Shown: positions 26,366-34,382 of the stretch, one piece after another
How positions within the stretch are numbered: the stretch's first letter is position 1
Layout of the letters: every line of letters begins with the position of its first letter
Origin: Streptomyces kronopolitis
GTDB taxonomy: Bacteria; Actinomycetota; Actinomycetes; Streptomycetales; Streptomycetaceae
Assembly: GCF_014646275.1 (NCBI RefSeq)
Contig: NZ_BMND01000033.1
Coordinates: forward strand, 1 to 64,000
DNA: 64,000 bases
Reading direction: 5' to 3'
Position numbers and translations under genes: made by a program
Notes under the pieces: model-generated
Seen by the model: the letters and a program-made list of their open reading frames with translations, nothing else
What the model was told of the DNA's origin: nothing
Databases searched by the model: none

Positions 26366-27163
26366 ATGGCACGCGTACGTTACGGAGCGCGCACCGAGGC
26401 GGAGATCGCCGCGGCGCGCGCCGCCGGGGCACGGATTCCCGACATCTGGTCCACCGGCGTGGTCGCCGTATGGGAGAGCGACCCGGAGGCGGTCGCGGCC
26501 GTGCTGCCGCCGCCGCTGGTCCCCACCGGACGCCCCCTGGTCCGGGCCACCGTCAGCCGGGTCGAGCTGCCCGGCTACCCCCTCGGCGCGGGCTCGGTCG
26601 CCGTCGCGGCCGCGCACCGCGGCACCGAGGGCTGGTATCCGCTCGTCATGCCGATGACCCACGAGCGGGCCCTGACCGGCGGCCGTGAGGTCTTCGGCGA
26701 ACCGAAGAAGCTGGGCGAGGTCACCGTCGAGCGCGACGGCACGGCGGTGCGCGCCGCGCTCGTCCGGCACGGGATCGCCTTCGTCGAGATCCGCGGCGAG
26801 GTGAGCGGCCCGCTGCCGGTCCCGGAGCCGGCCGGGAAGACCGACTTCTACTTCAAGTTCCTGCCCGCCGTGGACGGTTCGGGATTCGACGCCGACCCGG
26901 TGCTGGTGCACTGCCTGCGCCACGAGAGGTTCCGCACCCTGGAGCGGGTCACCGGCGAGGTCGTCCTCCGGGAGTCGCGGTACGACCCCGTCGCCGACCT
27001 CCCCGTCCGCACCCTCGTCGCACTCACCCTCGGCGAGAAGACCAGCGACCAGCGGGGCCGGGTCGTCGAGCGGGTCGCCGCCCGGGACCTGCTGCCCTAC
27101 GTCCACCAGCGCTACGACGATCCGCAGCAGCTGCTCGACGGCCCGCCCGAGGGGAGCGCCTGA
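26366..27163 (+). CDS. Acetoacetate decarboxylase family protein
   Basis: A 265-residue ADC-fold protein. The family's PLVMPMTHERALTGGREVFGEPKKLGEV segment (about residues 92-120, Glu and Lys near the Schiff base pocket) is clear, and VLVHCLRHERFRTLERVTGEVVLRES occurs near 175-200. The catalytic Lys of true ADC should lie in the FGEPKK stretch, where two Lys are present. ADC-like proteins also act as aldolase-dehydratases, so the reaction is open. It is the first gene of the cluster; its TGA overlaps the ATG of the next gene. Confidence 0.88.
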   Translation: MARVRYGARTEAEIAAARAAGARIPDIWSTGVVAVWESDPEAVAAVLPPPLVPTGRPLVRATVSRVELPGYPLGAGSVAVAAAHRGTEGWYPLVMPMTHERALTGGREVFGEPKKLGEVTVERDGTAVRAALVRHGIAFVEIRGEVSGPLPVPEPAGKTDFYFKFLPAVDGSGFDADPVLVHCLRHERFRTLERVTGEVVLRESRYDPVADLPVRTLVALTLGEKTSDQRGRVVERVAARDLLPYVHQRYDDPQQLLDGPPEGSA

Positions 27164-28056
27164 TGGAACTGCGGGCAGGGCAGGTCGCGGTCGTCACCGG
27201 CGCCGCGAGCGGGATCGGTCTGGCCATGGCGCGCCGCTTCGCCGCGGAGGGAATGGCCGTCGTCCTCGCGGACGTGGCGCGCGAGCCGCTGCACGCCGCC
27301 GCCGATGAGCTGGCCGCACAGGGCGCCCGCGTGCTGGCGCACACCGTGGACGTCAGCGTCCGCGAGGAGGTCGAGGCGCTCGCCGACGCCGCCTACGACG
27401 CCTTCGGCGCGGTCCATCTGCTGTGCAACAACGCGGGGGTGGGCTCCGGCGCCGAGGGGCGGATGTGGGAGCACGATCCGCGCGACTGGGAATGGGCGTT
27501 CGCGGTGAACATCTGGGGCGTCTTCCACGGCGTGCAGTGCTTCGTGCCCCGGATGCTGGCGGGCGGGGAGGCCGGCCATGTCGTCAACACCTCCTCGACC
27601 GACGGCGGCGTCGCGCCGCTGCCCACCGCGTCCGTCTACGCCGTCACCAAGGCGGCCGTGGTGACCATGACCGAGTCGCTGTACGCGCATCTGACGGCCG
27701 AACGCGCCCCCGTCGGCGCCTCGGTGCTCTTCCCCGGCCCGCACATGCTGCGCACCGGCCTGTGGGAGTCGCACCGCAACAGGCCCGAGCGCTACGCCAA
27801 GACCCGGCCGCGCCGCACCCCGTACCGCAGCCTGGCGGAGTGGGAGGCGGCGATGAAGGAGGCCGGACGCGAGGTGGCCTTCACGCCCCTGGAGGACGTC
27901 GCCGAGCAGGTCGTGGACGGCGTCCGGGCCGGCCGCTTCTGGCTGCTGCCGCCCGCCGCGCACACCGACGCGCAGATCAGGGCGCGGTCCGCCTCGATGC
28001 TGGACCGCTCCGCCCCGGCGTATCTGGAGCACTTCATCCTCGACCCGGACGACTGA
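27163..28056 (+). CDS. SDR family oxidoreductase of the catabolic cluster
   Basis: A 297-residue classical short-chain dehydrogenase. Cofactor motif TGAASGIG (about residues 13-20), DVSVREEV with the acidic switch, NNAG at about 90, Ser in VVNTSSTDGG, and YAVTKAAV as YxxxK near 163. It has an extended C-terminus of about 60 residues after the usual fold. Translation is coupled to the ADC-like gene by a TGATG overlap. It probably oxidises or reduces the intermediate shared with that enzyme. Confidence 0.9.
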   Translation: MELRAGQVAVVTGAASGIGLAMARRFAAEGMAVVLADVAREPLHAAADELAAQGARVLAHTVDVSVREEVEALADAAYDAFGAVHLLCNNAGVGSGAEGRMWEHDPRDWEWAFAVNIWGVFHGVQCFVPRMLAGGEAGHVVNTSSTDGGVAPLPTASVYAVTKAAVVTMTESLYAHLTAERAPVGASVLFPGPHMLRTGLWESHRNRPERYAKTRPRRTPYRSLAEWEAAMKEAGREVAFTPLEDVAEQVVDGVRAGRFWLLPPAAHTDAQIRARSASMLDRSAPAYLEHFILDPDD

Positions 28057-28069
28057 GGGAGGTTCCGCC

Positions 28070-29467
28070 ATGACGGACCCGCAGGGTTCCCCGGACCCGC
28101 AGTTCCCCGAGCAGGGGCGGCCTCCCGCGCAGCACCAGGGCCCCGAGCAGCGTCAGGGCCCCGCGCACCGGCCCGGCGCGCGGCCGGATCCGGACGAGCC
28201 GTACCTGATCATCTCCTCCGACTGCCACGCCGGACTCCCCACCGAGGAGTACCGCCCCTATCTGGAGGCCCGATTCCACCGCCCCTTCGACGAGTTCCTC
28301 GGGCAGCGCGACGCCCGCCGCGCGGAGGCCACCCGCCTGGGCATCCGCAACGACGCCTTCGCCGAGCGCTGGTTCCGCGACCACGAGGAGGGCCTGCGCG
28401 GCGGCTGGGACCCCGCGCAGCGGATCAAGGAGCTCGACGGCGACGGGGTGGCGGCGGAGGTCGTCTTCCCGGACGCGGACGCCGTCGACAGCGGGACGGC
28501 CGCCCCCTTCGGCGTGGGCCTGGGCCTCTCCGGCGACCAGGACCCGGAGCTGGGCATGGCGGGCGCCCGGGCGCACAACCGCTGGCTCGCCGACTTCGTC
28601 TCCGCGCACCCCGAACGGCACTGCGGCGTCGCCCTGTTGCCGGTCACGGCAGAGACCGGCACCGTCGTCGAGGAGATCCACCGTGCCCGGGAGTCCGGGC
28701 TCGGCGCCCTGATGATCCCCGCCATGTGGGGCGCCCACGCCCCGTACCACGACCGCCGCTACGACCCGGTGTGGGCGGCGGCCGCCGAGTGCGCGATGCC
28801 GGTGCTGACCCACTCCGGGTCCTCGCCCCGCCACGAGTACGGGGATCACCTGGGGATCTTCGTCTCCGAGGTGACCTGGTGGCCGGCCCGCCCGCTGTGG
28901 TTCCTGCTGTGGTCCGGGGTCTTCGAACGCCACCCGGGCCTGCGGTTCGGCATCGCCGAATCCGGCTGCTGGTGGCTGCCCAACCTCCTGTGGTTCATGG
29001 ACCGCCTCTACCTGGGCGCCCACGGCGGCAAGAAGCTCTCCCCGTTCGCCGCCCTCACCCGTCCGCCGCACGAGTACCTCGACCGGCAGGTCTTCGTCTG
29101 CGCCACCAACACCAAGCGCCGCGAACTCGCCCAGCGCTACGAGATCGGCGTCGACAACATCCTGTGGGGCAGCGACTTCCCGCACCCCGAGGGTACCTGG
29201 CCCGACACCCGCGGCTGGCTGACGAAGACCTTCCACGACATCCCGGTGGCCGAGACCCGGCGGATGCTCGGCCTGTCCGCCGCCGAGGCCTTCGGCTTCG
29301 ACACCGCCGCGCTGGCCCCGCTGGCCCGCCGCATCGGCCCCACCCCGGCCGGACTCGGGCAGTCCGCCGACCAGCGGGCCGTCGAGGCCTCGTGGGCCCG
29401 CTCGCGCGAGACGGGCCGCCACTGGCTGACCGACCGCGACTTCCCGGTACTGGGGGCCGACCGATGA
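28070..29467 (+). CDS. Amidohydrolase-2 family metal enzyme (first of a pair)
   Basis: A 465-residue TIM-barrel protein of the COG2159 type, which includes aromatic and amino-carboxymuconate decarboxylases. Seen are ISSDCHAGLP near residue 48 (a D-x-H form of the first metal motif), the internal H of LTHSGSSP near 245, RFGIAESGCWWLP near 300, and WGSDFPHPEGTWPD near 366 (barrel-end Asp). The first 40 residues are a Gln/Pro/Gly-rich extension. GGAGG lies 8 bases before the ATG. It overlaps the second amidohydrolase by 4 bases. Confidence 0.9.
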   Translation: MTDPQGSPDPQFPEQGRPPAQHQGPEQRQGPAHRPGARPDPDEPYLIISSDCHAGLPTEEYRPYLEARFHRPFDEFLGQRDARRAEATRLGIRNDAFAERWFRDHEEGLRGGWDPAQRIKELDGDGVAAEVVFPDADAVDSGTAAPFGVGLGLSGDQDPELGMAGARAHNRWLADFVSAHPERHCGVALLPVTAETGTVVEEIHRARESGLGALMIPAMWGAHAPYHDRRYDPVWAAAAECAMPVLTHSGSSPRHEYGDHLGIFVSEVTWWPARPLWFLLWSGVFERHPGLRFGIAESGCWWLPNLLWFMDRLYLGAHGGKKLSPFAALTRPPHEYLDRQVFVCATNTKRRELAQRYEIGVDNILWGSDFPHPEGTWPDTRGWLTKTFHDIPVAETRRMLGLSAAEAFGFDTAALAPLARRIGPTPAGLGQSADQRAVEASWARSRETGRHWLTDRDFPVLGADR

Positions 29468-30702
29468 CCGAGCAGCGGCGGACCGCGGAGCGCCACACCG
29501 TCATCTCCGCCGACTGCCACGCCGGGGCCGACCTCCTCGACTACCGGCCGTATCTGCCCTCCCGGCACCACGAGGCCTTCGACGCCTGGGCCGTGGCCTA
29601 CGTCAATCCGTACGAGGACCTGCTGGCCGACTCCGCCGACCGCAACTGGAACTCCGCGCGCCGGCTGGCCGAACTCGAGGCCGACGGCATCGTCGCCGAG
29701 GTCGTCTTCCCCAACACCATCCCACCGTTCTTCCCCTCCGCGGCCCTGGTGGCCCCGGCGCCCACCGGCGAGGAGCGCGCGCTGCGCTGGGCGGGCCTGC
29801 GCGCCCACAACCGCTGGCTCGCCGACTTCTGCGGCCAGGCCCCCGGCCGGCGGGCCGGCGTCGCCCAGATCCTCCTGCACGACGTCGACGAGGCCGTGCG
29901 GGAGGTCCGCCGCACCAAGGAGGCCGGTCTCACCGGCGGCATCCTGCTTCCCGGGACCCCGCCAGGATCCGGCCTGCCCGAACTGCACTCCGAGATCTAC
30001 GACCCCCTCTGGGCGGTCTGCGCGGAACTGGAGGTCCCCGTCAACCACCACGGCGGCTCCGCCTCCCCGCCGCTCGGCGACGAACCCGCCGCCCGCGCCG
30101 TGTTCATGGTCGAGACGACCTGGTTCTCGCACCGCGCGCTGTGGCACCTGATCTTCGGCGGGGCCTTCCGCCGCCACCCCGGCCTCCGGCTCGTCCTCAC
30201 CGAACAGGGCTCCGGCTGGATCCCCGGCGTGCTGGACATGCTGGACTACTACCACGGCCGGCTGGCCGCGTCCCGGGCCGCCACCGCCGAGGCCAAGTTC
30301 GGCGCCGGGCTGGCCGAGGCCATGGGCGGCACCCCGGCGCAGCTGTGGCGCGAGCACTGCTTCGTCGGCGCCAGCTTCATGCGCCCGCACGAGGTCCCGC
30401 TCCGCCACCGGATCGGCCTCGACAAGATCATGTGGGGCAGCGACTACCCCCACGACGAAGGCACCCACCCCTACACCCGCGAGGCGCTCCGCCTGGCCTA
30501 CGCCGGCCTGCCGTACGAGGAGGTCGCCGCCCTGCTCGGCACCAACGCGGCCCGTGTCTACGGCTTCGACCTCGATTTCCTCGCCCCGCTCGCGGCCCGC
30601 GTCGGCCCGGCCGTCGCCGAGATCGCCGAGCCGCTGGACAAGGTCCCCGAGGACGCCACCAGCCCGGCGTTCGCACCGGGCGGGTCGGTACGGGTGTGGT
30701 GA
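29464..30702 (+). CDS. Amidohydrolase-2 family metal enzyme (second of a pair)
   Basis: A 412-residue relative of the gene before it, sharing the layout but clearly diverged: ISADCHAGADLLDYRPYLP near residue 15, HNRWLADFCGQAPGRRAG near 115, VNHHGGSASPP near 195, LVLTEQGSGWIPG near 245, and MWGSDYPHDEGTHPYT near 325. The start is the ATG of 29464, overlapping the preceding stop (ATGA). The two coupled paralogs could form a heteromer or act on successive intermediates. Either way they act with the ADC-like protein and SDR under TetR control. Confidence 0.9.
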   Translation: MTEQRRTAERHTVISADCHAGADLLDYRPYLPSRHHEAFDAWAVAYVNPYEDLLADSADRNWNSARRLAELEADGIVAEVVFPNTIPPFFPSAALVAPAPTGEERALRWAGLRAHNRWLADFCGQAPGRRAGVAQILLHDVDEAVREVRRTKEAGLTGGILLPGTPPGSGLPELHSEIYDPLWAVCAELEVPVNHHGGSASPPLGDEPAARAVFMVETTWFSHRALWHLIFGGAFRRHPGLRLVLTEQGSGWIPGVLDMLDYYHGRLAASRAATAEAKFGAGLAEAMGGTPAQLWREHCFVGASFMRPHEVPLRHRIGLDKIMWGSDYPHDEGTHPYTREALRLAYAGLPYEEVAALLGTNAARVYGFDLDFLAPLAARVGPAVAEIAEPLDKVPEDATSPAFAPGGSVRVW

Positions 30703-30715
30703 CGGCGCCCCGGCC

Positions 30716-31444
30716 TCACGCCCCCGCCCCGCCCTGAGCCCCCAGCACCCGGGCCGCCTGCGCCGCCTCCCGTGCCGCGCCGTCCGCGCCGGCGGTCACC
30801 CGGTGCAGGGTGGCGCCCGGTTTCCGGGTGACCACCTCCACCGGGCGGCCGCCGGCGAACAGCGCGGCGGTGCCGTCGTCGACCGCCCAGCCGCCGGGCA
30901 GCGCACCGCCGCCGACGGCCGCCAGATAGCCGGGACGGCGCCCCGGCTCGCTGTCGTAGTGCGGGCACAGGCTGCCCGGCAGCAGCCCCAGCCCGTCGGC
31001 GAGCGGCGCGGCCGGGCCGAAGGAGTCGGAGAACGCGCTCTCGAACCAGCAGCACGCCCCGGCGCTGATGCCGCACAGCAGCACCCCCGCCGCCCAGGCC
31101 TCGCGCAGGACGGAGTCCAGGCCGTGCGCCCGCCAGACGGCGAGCATGTTGGCGGTGTTGCCGCCCCCGACGTAGACGATGTCCTGCGCCAGGACGAATG
31201 CCCGCAGATCGTCCACCGTGCGGTGGAACAGCTCCAGATGGCTCGGCTCGCAGTCCCGCTCGTCGAACGCCGTGTGGAACCGCTCGACGTAGCCGGGCGC
31301 GTCGCCGCTCGCGGTGGGCAGGAAGCAGATCCGCGGCCGCGCCCGTCCCGAGGCGGCCAGCACGAAGTCGTCGAGGAGCGGGTCGGAGCCGTGGGAGAAG
31401 CCGCCGCCGAGCAGGACGAGGGCGGGGGTGGGGGTGCCGGTCAT
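30716..31444 (-). CDS. Peptidase E-like serine peptidase (family S51)
   Basis: A 242-residue cytosolic protein of the class I glutamine amidotransferase-like fold. LVLLGGGFSHGSDPLLDDF opens it, followed by ICFLPTASGD near residue 37, VYVGGGNTANML near 92 and GISAGACCWF near 123, where the Ser nucleophile sits as in dipeptidase E (Asp-X specific). The length is normal. It converges on the amidohydrolase cluster with only 13 bases between stops, and is divergent from the hydroxylase gene. Confidence 0.9.
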   Translation of the reverse strand: MTGTPTPALVLLGGGFSHGSDPLLDDFVLAASGRARPRICFLPTASGDAPGYVERFHTAFDERDCEPSHLELFHRTVDDLRAFVLAQDIVYVGGGNTANMLAVWRAHGLDSVLREAWAAGVLLCGISAGACCWFESAFSDSFGPAAPLADGLGLLPGSLCPHYDSEPGRRPGYLAAVGGGALPGGWAVDDGTAALFAGGRPVEVVTRKPGATLHRVTAGADGAAREAAQAARVLGAQGGAGA

Positions 31445-31575
31445 CGGACCTCGATTCGGGTCGTGGGGGAAGTACGGGGGAGTACACCGTCACACCGCAG
31501 CTGACGATGCGTCTCACATACTTCTCGGTAACAACCCCTAGCGGCACCGCCGTCCACGCCTTTATGGTGCGGGGC

Positions 31576-32481
31576 ATGCCGCACCTGCCCGATGTCCTGT
31601 TGTGGTCCATCCCGGCCTTCGTCCTGCTCGCCGTGATCGAGATGGTGAGTTACCGCCTGCATCCCGACGAGGAGGCGGAGGGCTACGAGGCCAAGGACGC
31701 CGCCACCAGCATCGGCATGGGCCTGGGCAGCCTGGTCTTCGACGCGCTGTGGAAGATCCCCATCGTGGCGATCTACGCCGCGGTCTACGAGCTGACCCCG
31801 CTGCGGATACCCATCCTGTGGTGGACGCTGCCGCTGATGCTGCTCGCCCAGGACTTCTTCTACTACTGGTCGCACCGCGGGCACCACGTCATCCGCATCC
31901 TGTGGGCCTGCCACGTGGTCCACCACTCCAGCAAGAAGTTCAACCTCACCACCGCCCTGCGGCAGCCCTGGACGACCTGGACCGTCTGGCCCTTCTACGT
32001 CCCGATGATCGCCCTGGGCGTGCACCCGGCCGCGATCGCCTTCACCTCCGGGGCCAACCTCGTCTACCAGTTCTGGGTGCACACCGAACGGGTCGGCAAA
32101 CTGCCCCGCCCCATCGAGTTCGTCCTCAACACCCCCTCCCACCACCGGGTCCACCACGCCTCGCAGGGCGGGTACCTGGACCGCAACTACGGCGGGATCC
32201 TGATCATCTGGGACCGGATGTTCGGCTCGTTCGTCGCCGAGACCGAGCGGCCGGTATACGGACTCACCAAGAACGTCGAGAGCTTCAACCCGCTGCGGGT
32301 GGCCACCCACGAGTACGCCGCCATCGCCCGCGACCTGCGCGCCGCGGACAGCTGGCGCGAGCGCGCCGGGCGGGTCTTCGGCGGACCGGGCTGGCAGCCG
32401 GCCGAGCGGGCCGCCGCGGGCGCACCGGCCGCGGGCCCCGGCCCGCAGGCGCGCGCCTCCGTCGAGGAGCCCGCCGCGTGA
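31576..32481 (+). CDS. AGMO/TMEM195-like fatty acid hydroxylase (sterol desaturase superfamily)
   Basis: A di-iron integral membrane oxygenase of 301 residues from the ATG at 31576 (31564 is an alternative). Membrane segments lie near 8-26, 45-75 and 85-105. The histidine boxes are YWSHRGHHVIR (about 97-107), CHVVHHSSKKFNLTTALRQ (about 115-133) and LNTPSHHRVHHASQ (about 190-203), then DRNYGGILIIWDRMFGSF. The second box, with HHSS..NLTTALRQ, and the last block resemble human alkylglycerol monooxygenase closely, more than sterol desaturases. AGMO cleaves ether lipids using tetrahydrobiopterin. The stop overlaps the start of the lysoplasmalogenase gene, which supports an ether-lipid role by inference. 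Confidence 0.85.
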   Translation: MPHLPDVLLWSIPAFVLLAVIEMVSYRLHPDEEAEGYEAKDAATSIGMGLGSLVFDALWKIPIVAIYAAVYELTPLRIPILWWTLPLMLLAQDFFYYWSHRGHHVIRILWACHVVHHSSKKFNLTTALRQPWTTWTVWPFYVPMIALGVHPAAIAFTSGANLVYQFWVHTERVGKLPRPIEFVLNTPSHHRVHHASQGGYLDRNYGGILIIWDRMFGSFVAETERPVYGLTKNVESFNPLRVATHEYAAIARDLRAADSWRERAGRVFGGPGWQPAERAAAGAPAAGPGPQARASVEEPAA

Positions 32482-33188
32482 GCGCACGGTGGCCGCGGGC
32501 CGCGGGGCCCCTGCTGTGGATCTTCGCCGCCCTGGCCCTGGTGCACCTCGGCGCGCTGCTCGGCGGCGTGACCGCCGTCGCACAGCTCACCAAGCCCGCG
32601 CTGATGCCGGTGCTCACCGGCTACGCGCTGGCCCGCGGCGGCCCGCCGCTGCTCGCCGGCGCCCTGCTGTTCGGCTGCGGCGGCGACACCTTCCTCCAGA
32701 TCGGCGGGGACCTCGCCTTCCTGGTGGGCATGGGCTCCTTCGCCGCCGGGCACGTCTGCTACCTGCTGCTGTTCGTCCGGCACGGGACGGCGCCCGGCGG
32801 CGGCCGGCCCGGCCGCACCCCCGCGCTCGCCACCGGCTACGGCGCCGTGCTCGCCGTCACCGTCGTCCTGCTGTGGCCCGACCTCCCGGCCGAGCTGCGG
32901 ATCCCGGTCGCCGGCTACAGCCTGCTGCTCACCGCGATGGCGTTCGGGGCGCTGCGGGCGGGCCCGTGGGCCGCGCTCGGCGGGCTGCTCTTCCTGCTCT
33001 CCGACACCCTCATCGCCAGTGGCATCGCTCACTGGCCGCAGCCGCCGCTGCCCCAGTTCTGGATCATGTTCACCTACGCCGCGGCCCAGTACGCCCTGGC
33101 CGAGGGCGTGTTGCGGACGCTCGCGGGCACGGCCCCGCGGCCCGCGCCCCGGCCGGCCCCGGCGCTCCCGGGGACAGGTGTGCGATAG
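32478..33188 (+). CDS. Lysoplasmalogenase (YhhN/TMEM86 family)
   Basis: A 236-residue protein with about eight hydrophobic segments and the family pattern: TKPALMPVLTGYALARGG near residue 37, LLFGCGGDTFLQIGGD near 60-75, FAAGHVCYLLLF near 88, and LLFLLSDTLIASG near 170. TMEM86-type enzymes hydrolyse the vinyl-ether bond of lysoplasmalogens, releasing an aldehyde. The GTG start (32478-32480) overlaps the TGA of the hydroxylase gene, so expression is coupled. Confidence 0.88.
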   Translation: MSARWPRAAGPLLWIFAALALVHLGALLGGVTAVAQLTKPALMPVLTGYALARGGPPLLAGALLFGCGGDTFLQIGGDLAFLVGMGSFAAGHVCYLLLFVRHGTAPGGGRPGRTPALATGYGAVLAVTVVLLWPDLPAELRIPVAGYSLLLTAMAFGALRAGPWAALGGLLFLLSDTLIASGIAHWPQPPLPQFWIMFTYAAAQYALAEGVLRTLAGTAPRPAPRPAPALPGTGVR

Positions 33189-33251
33189 CGCGGGCGTACC
33201 GTACGGCGGGTACGTCCACCGCACCCCGAGCAGAACGAGGAAAGCCGCCGC

Positions 33252-34295
33252 ATGCGCGCCACCACCATCCACGCCGCCCATGACATACGTGTCGACGAGG
33301 TCCCCGACGCCGCCGTCCGCAAGCCGCACGACGCCGTCGTCCAGGTGCTGCGGGCCTGTATCTGCGGCAGCGACCTGTGGGCGTACCGCGGATCGGCGGC
33401 GCGCGAGAAGGGCCAGCGGATCGGGCACGAGTTCCTCGGAGTGATCGCCGAGACCGGCGCCGAGGTCACCGGCCTGTCGGTGGGCGACCTGGTCGTGGCC
33501 CCCTTCATGTGGTCCGACGGCGAGTGCGAGTACTGCGCCGACGGCCTGACCACCTCGTGTGTGGACGGCGGCTTCTGGGGCGACCCCGGCTCCGACGGCG
33601 GCCAGGGCGAGGCCGTCCGGGTGCCGTACGCCGACGCCACCCTCGTCAAGCTGCCCGCCGAGGCCGCGGGCGACGACCGGCTGCTGACCGGCCTGCTGGC
33701 GCTCACCGACGTCCTGGGCACCGGCCACCACGCCGCCCTGGGCGCGGGCGTGCGGCCCGGCTCCACGGTCGCGGTGGTCGGCGACGGCGCGGTGGGCCTG
33801 TGCGCGGTCCTGGCCGCCAGGCGGCTGGGCGCCGAGCGGATCATCGCCCTCGGCCGCCATCAGGCACGCACCGACATCGCCCGTACCTTCGGCGCCACCG
33901 ACGTGGTCGCCGAGCGCGGCGAGGCGGCCGTCGCCGCGGTCCGCGAACTCACCCGCGGCCAGGGCGCGCACGCCGTCATCGAGGCGGTCGGCACCGAGCA
34001 GTCGATGGGCACCGCGGTCGGCATCACCCGCCCCGGCGGCGCCATCGGCTGGGTCGGCGTCCCGCACGGCAGCGGCAACGGCCTGGACATGCGCGCCCTC
34101 TTCAACCACAACATCGCCGTCCGCGGCGGCGTCGCCCCGGTCCGCAGCTACATCCCCGAACTGCTCCCCGACGTCCTCGACGGCACCCTCGACCCCGCCC
34201 CCGTCTTCGACCTCACCGTCGACCTCGCCGGCGTCCCCGACGGCTACCGCGCCATGGACGACCGCACGGCCCTGAAGGTACTGGTCAAGCCCTGA
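33252..34295 (+). CDS. Zinc-dependent alcohol dehydrogenase family protein
   Basis: A 347-residue medium-chain dehydrogenase. The catalytic zinc Cys is in ACICGSDLWAYRG (about residues 36-48) and its His-Glu in RIGHEFLGVIAE (58-69). The structural-zinc loop is reduced to GECEYCADGLTTSC, with three of the usual four Cys. The nucleotide fold has VVGDGAVGLCAVLAA near 175. Such enzymes act on alcohols or aldehydes of varied size. It lies 63 bases after the lysoplasmalogenase on the same strand; a link to the aldehydes released by its neighbours is possible, but unproven. Confidence 0.88.
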   Translation: MRATTIHAAHDIRVDEVPDAAVRKPHDAVVQVLRACICGSDLWAYRGSAAREKGQRIGHEFLGVIAETGAEVTGLSVGDLVVAPFMWSDGECEYCADGLTTSCVDGGFWGDPGSDGGQGEAVRVPYADATLVKLPAEAAGDDRLLTGLLALTDVLGTGHHAALGAGVRPGSTVAVVGDGAVGLCAVLAARRLGAERIIALGRHQARTDIARTFGATDVVAERGEAAVAAVRELTRGQGAHAVIEAVGTEQSMGTAVGITRPGGAIGWVGVPHGSGNGLDMRALFNHNIAVRGGVAPVRSYIPELLPDVLDGTLDPAPVFDLTVDLAGVPDGYRAMDDRTALKVLVKP

Positions 34296-34321
34296 GCCAC
34301 GGGGGCGCCCCCCGACACGCC

Positions 34322-34353
34322 GGGGCCGGGCGGCATCCACGCCACCCGGCCCC
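34322..34353. terminator. Hairpin between convergent genes
   Basis: GGGGCCGGGCGGC pairs with GCCACCCGGCCCC (one mismatch) around ATCCAC, between the alcohol dehydrogenase and the subtilase gene that converges on it. Confidence 0.6.
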
Positions 34354-34382
34354 TCCCGCAACGGCCGTGACCGGCCCGGGGG

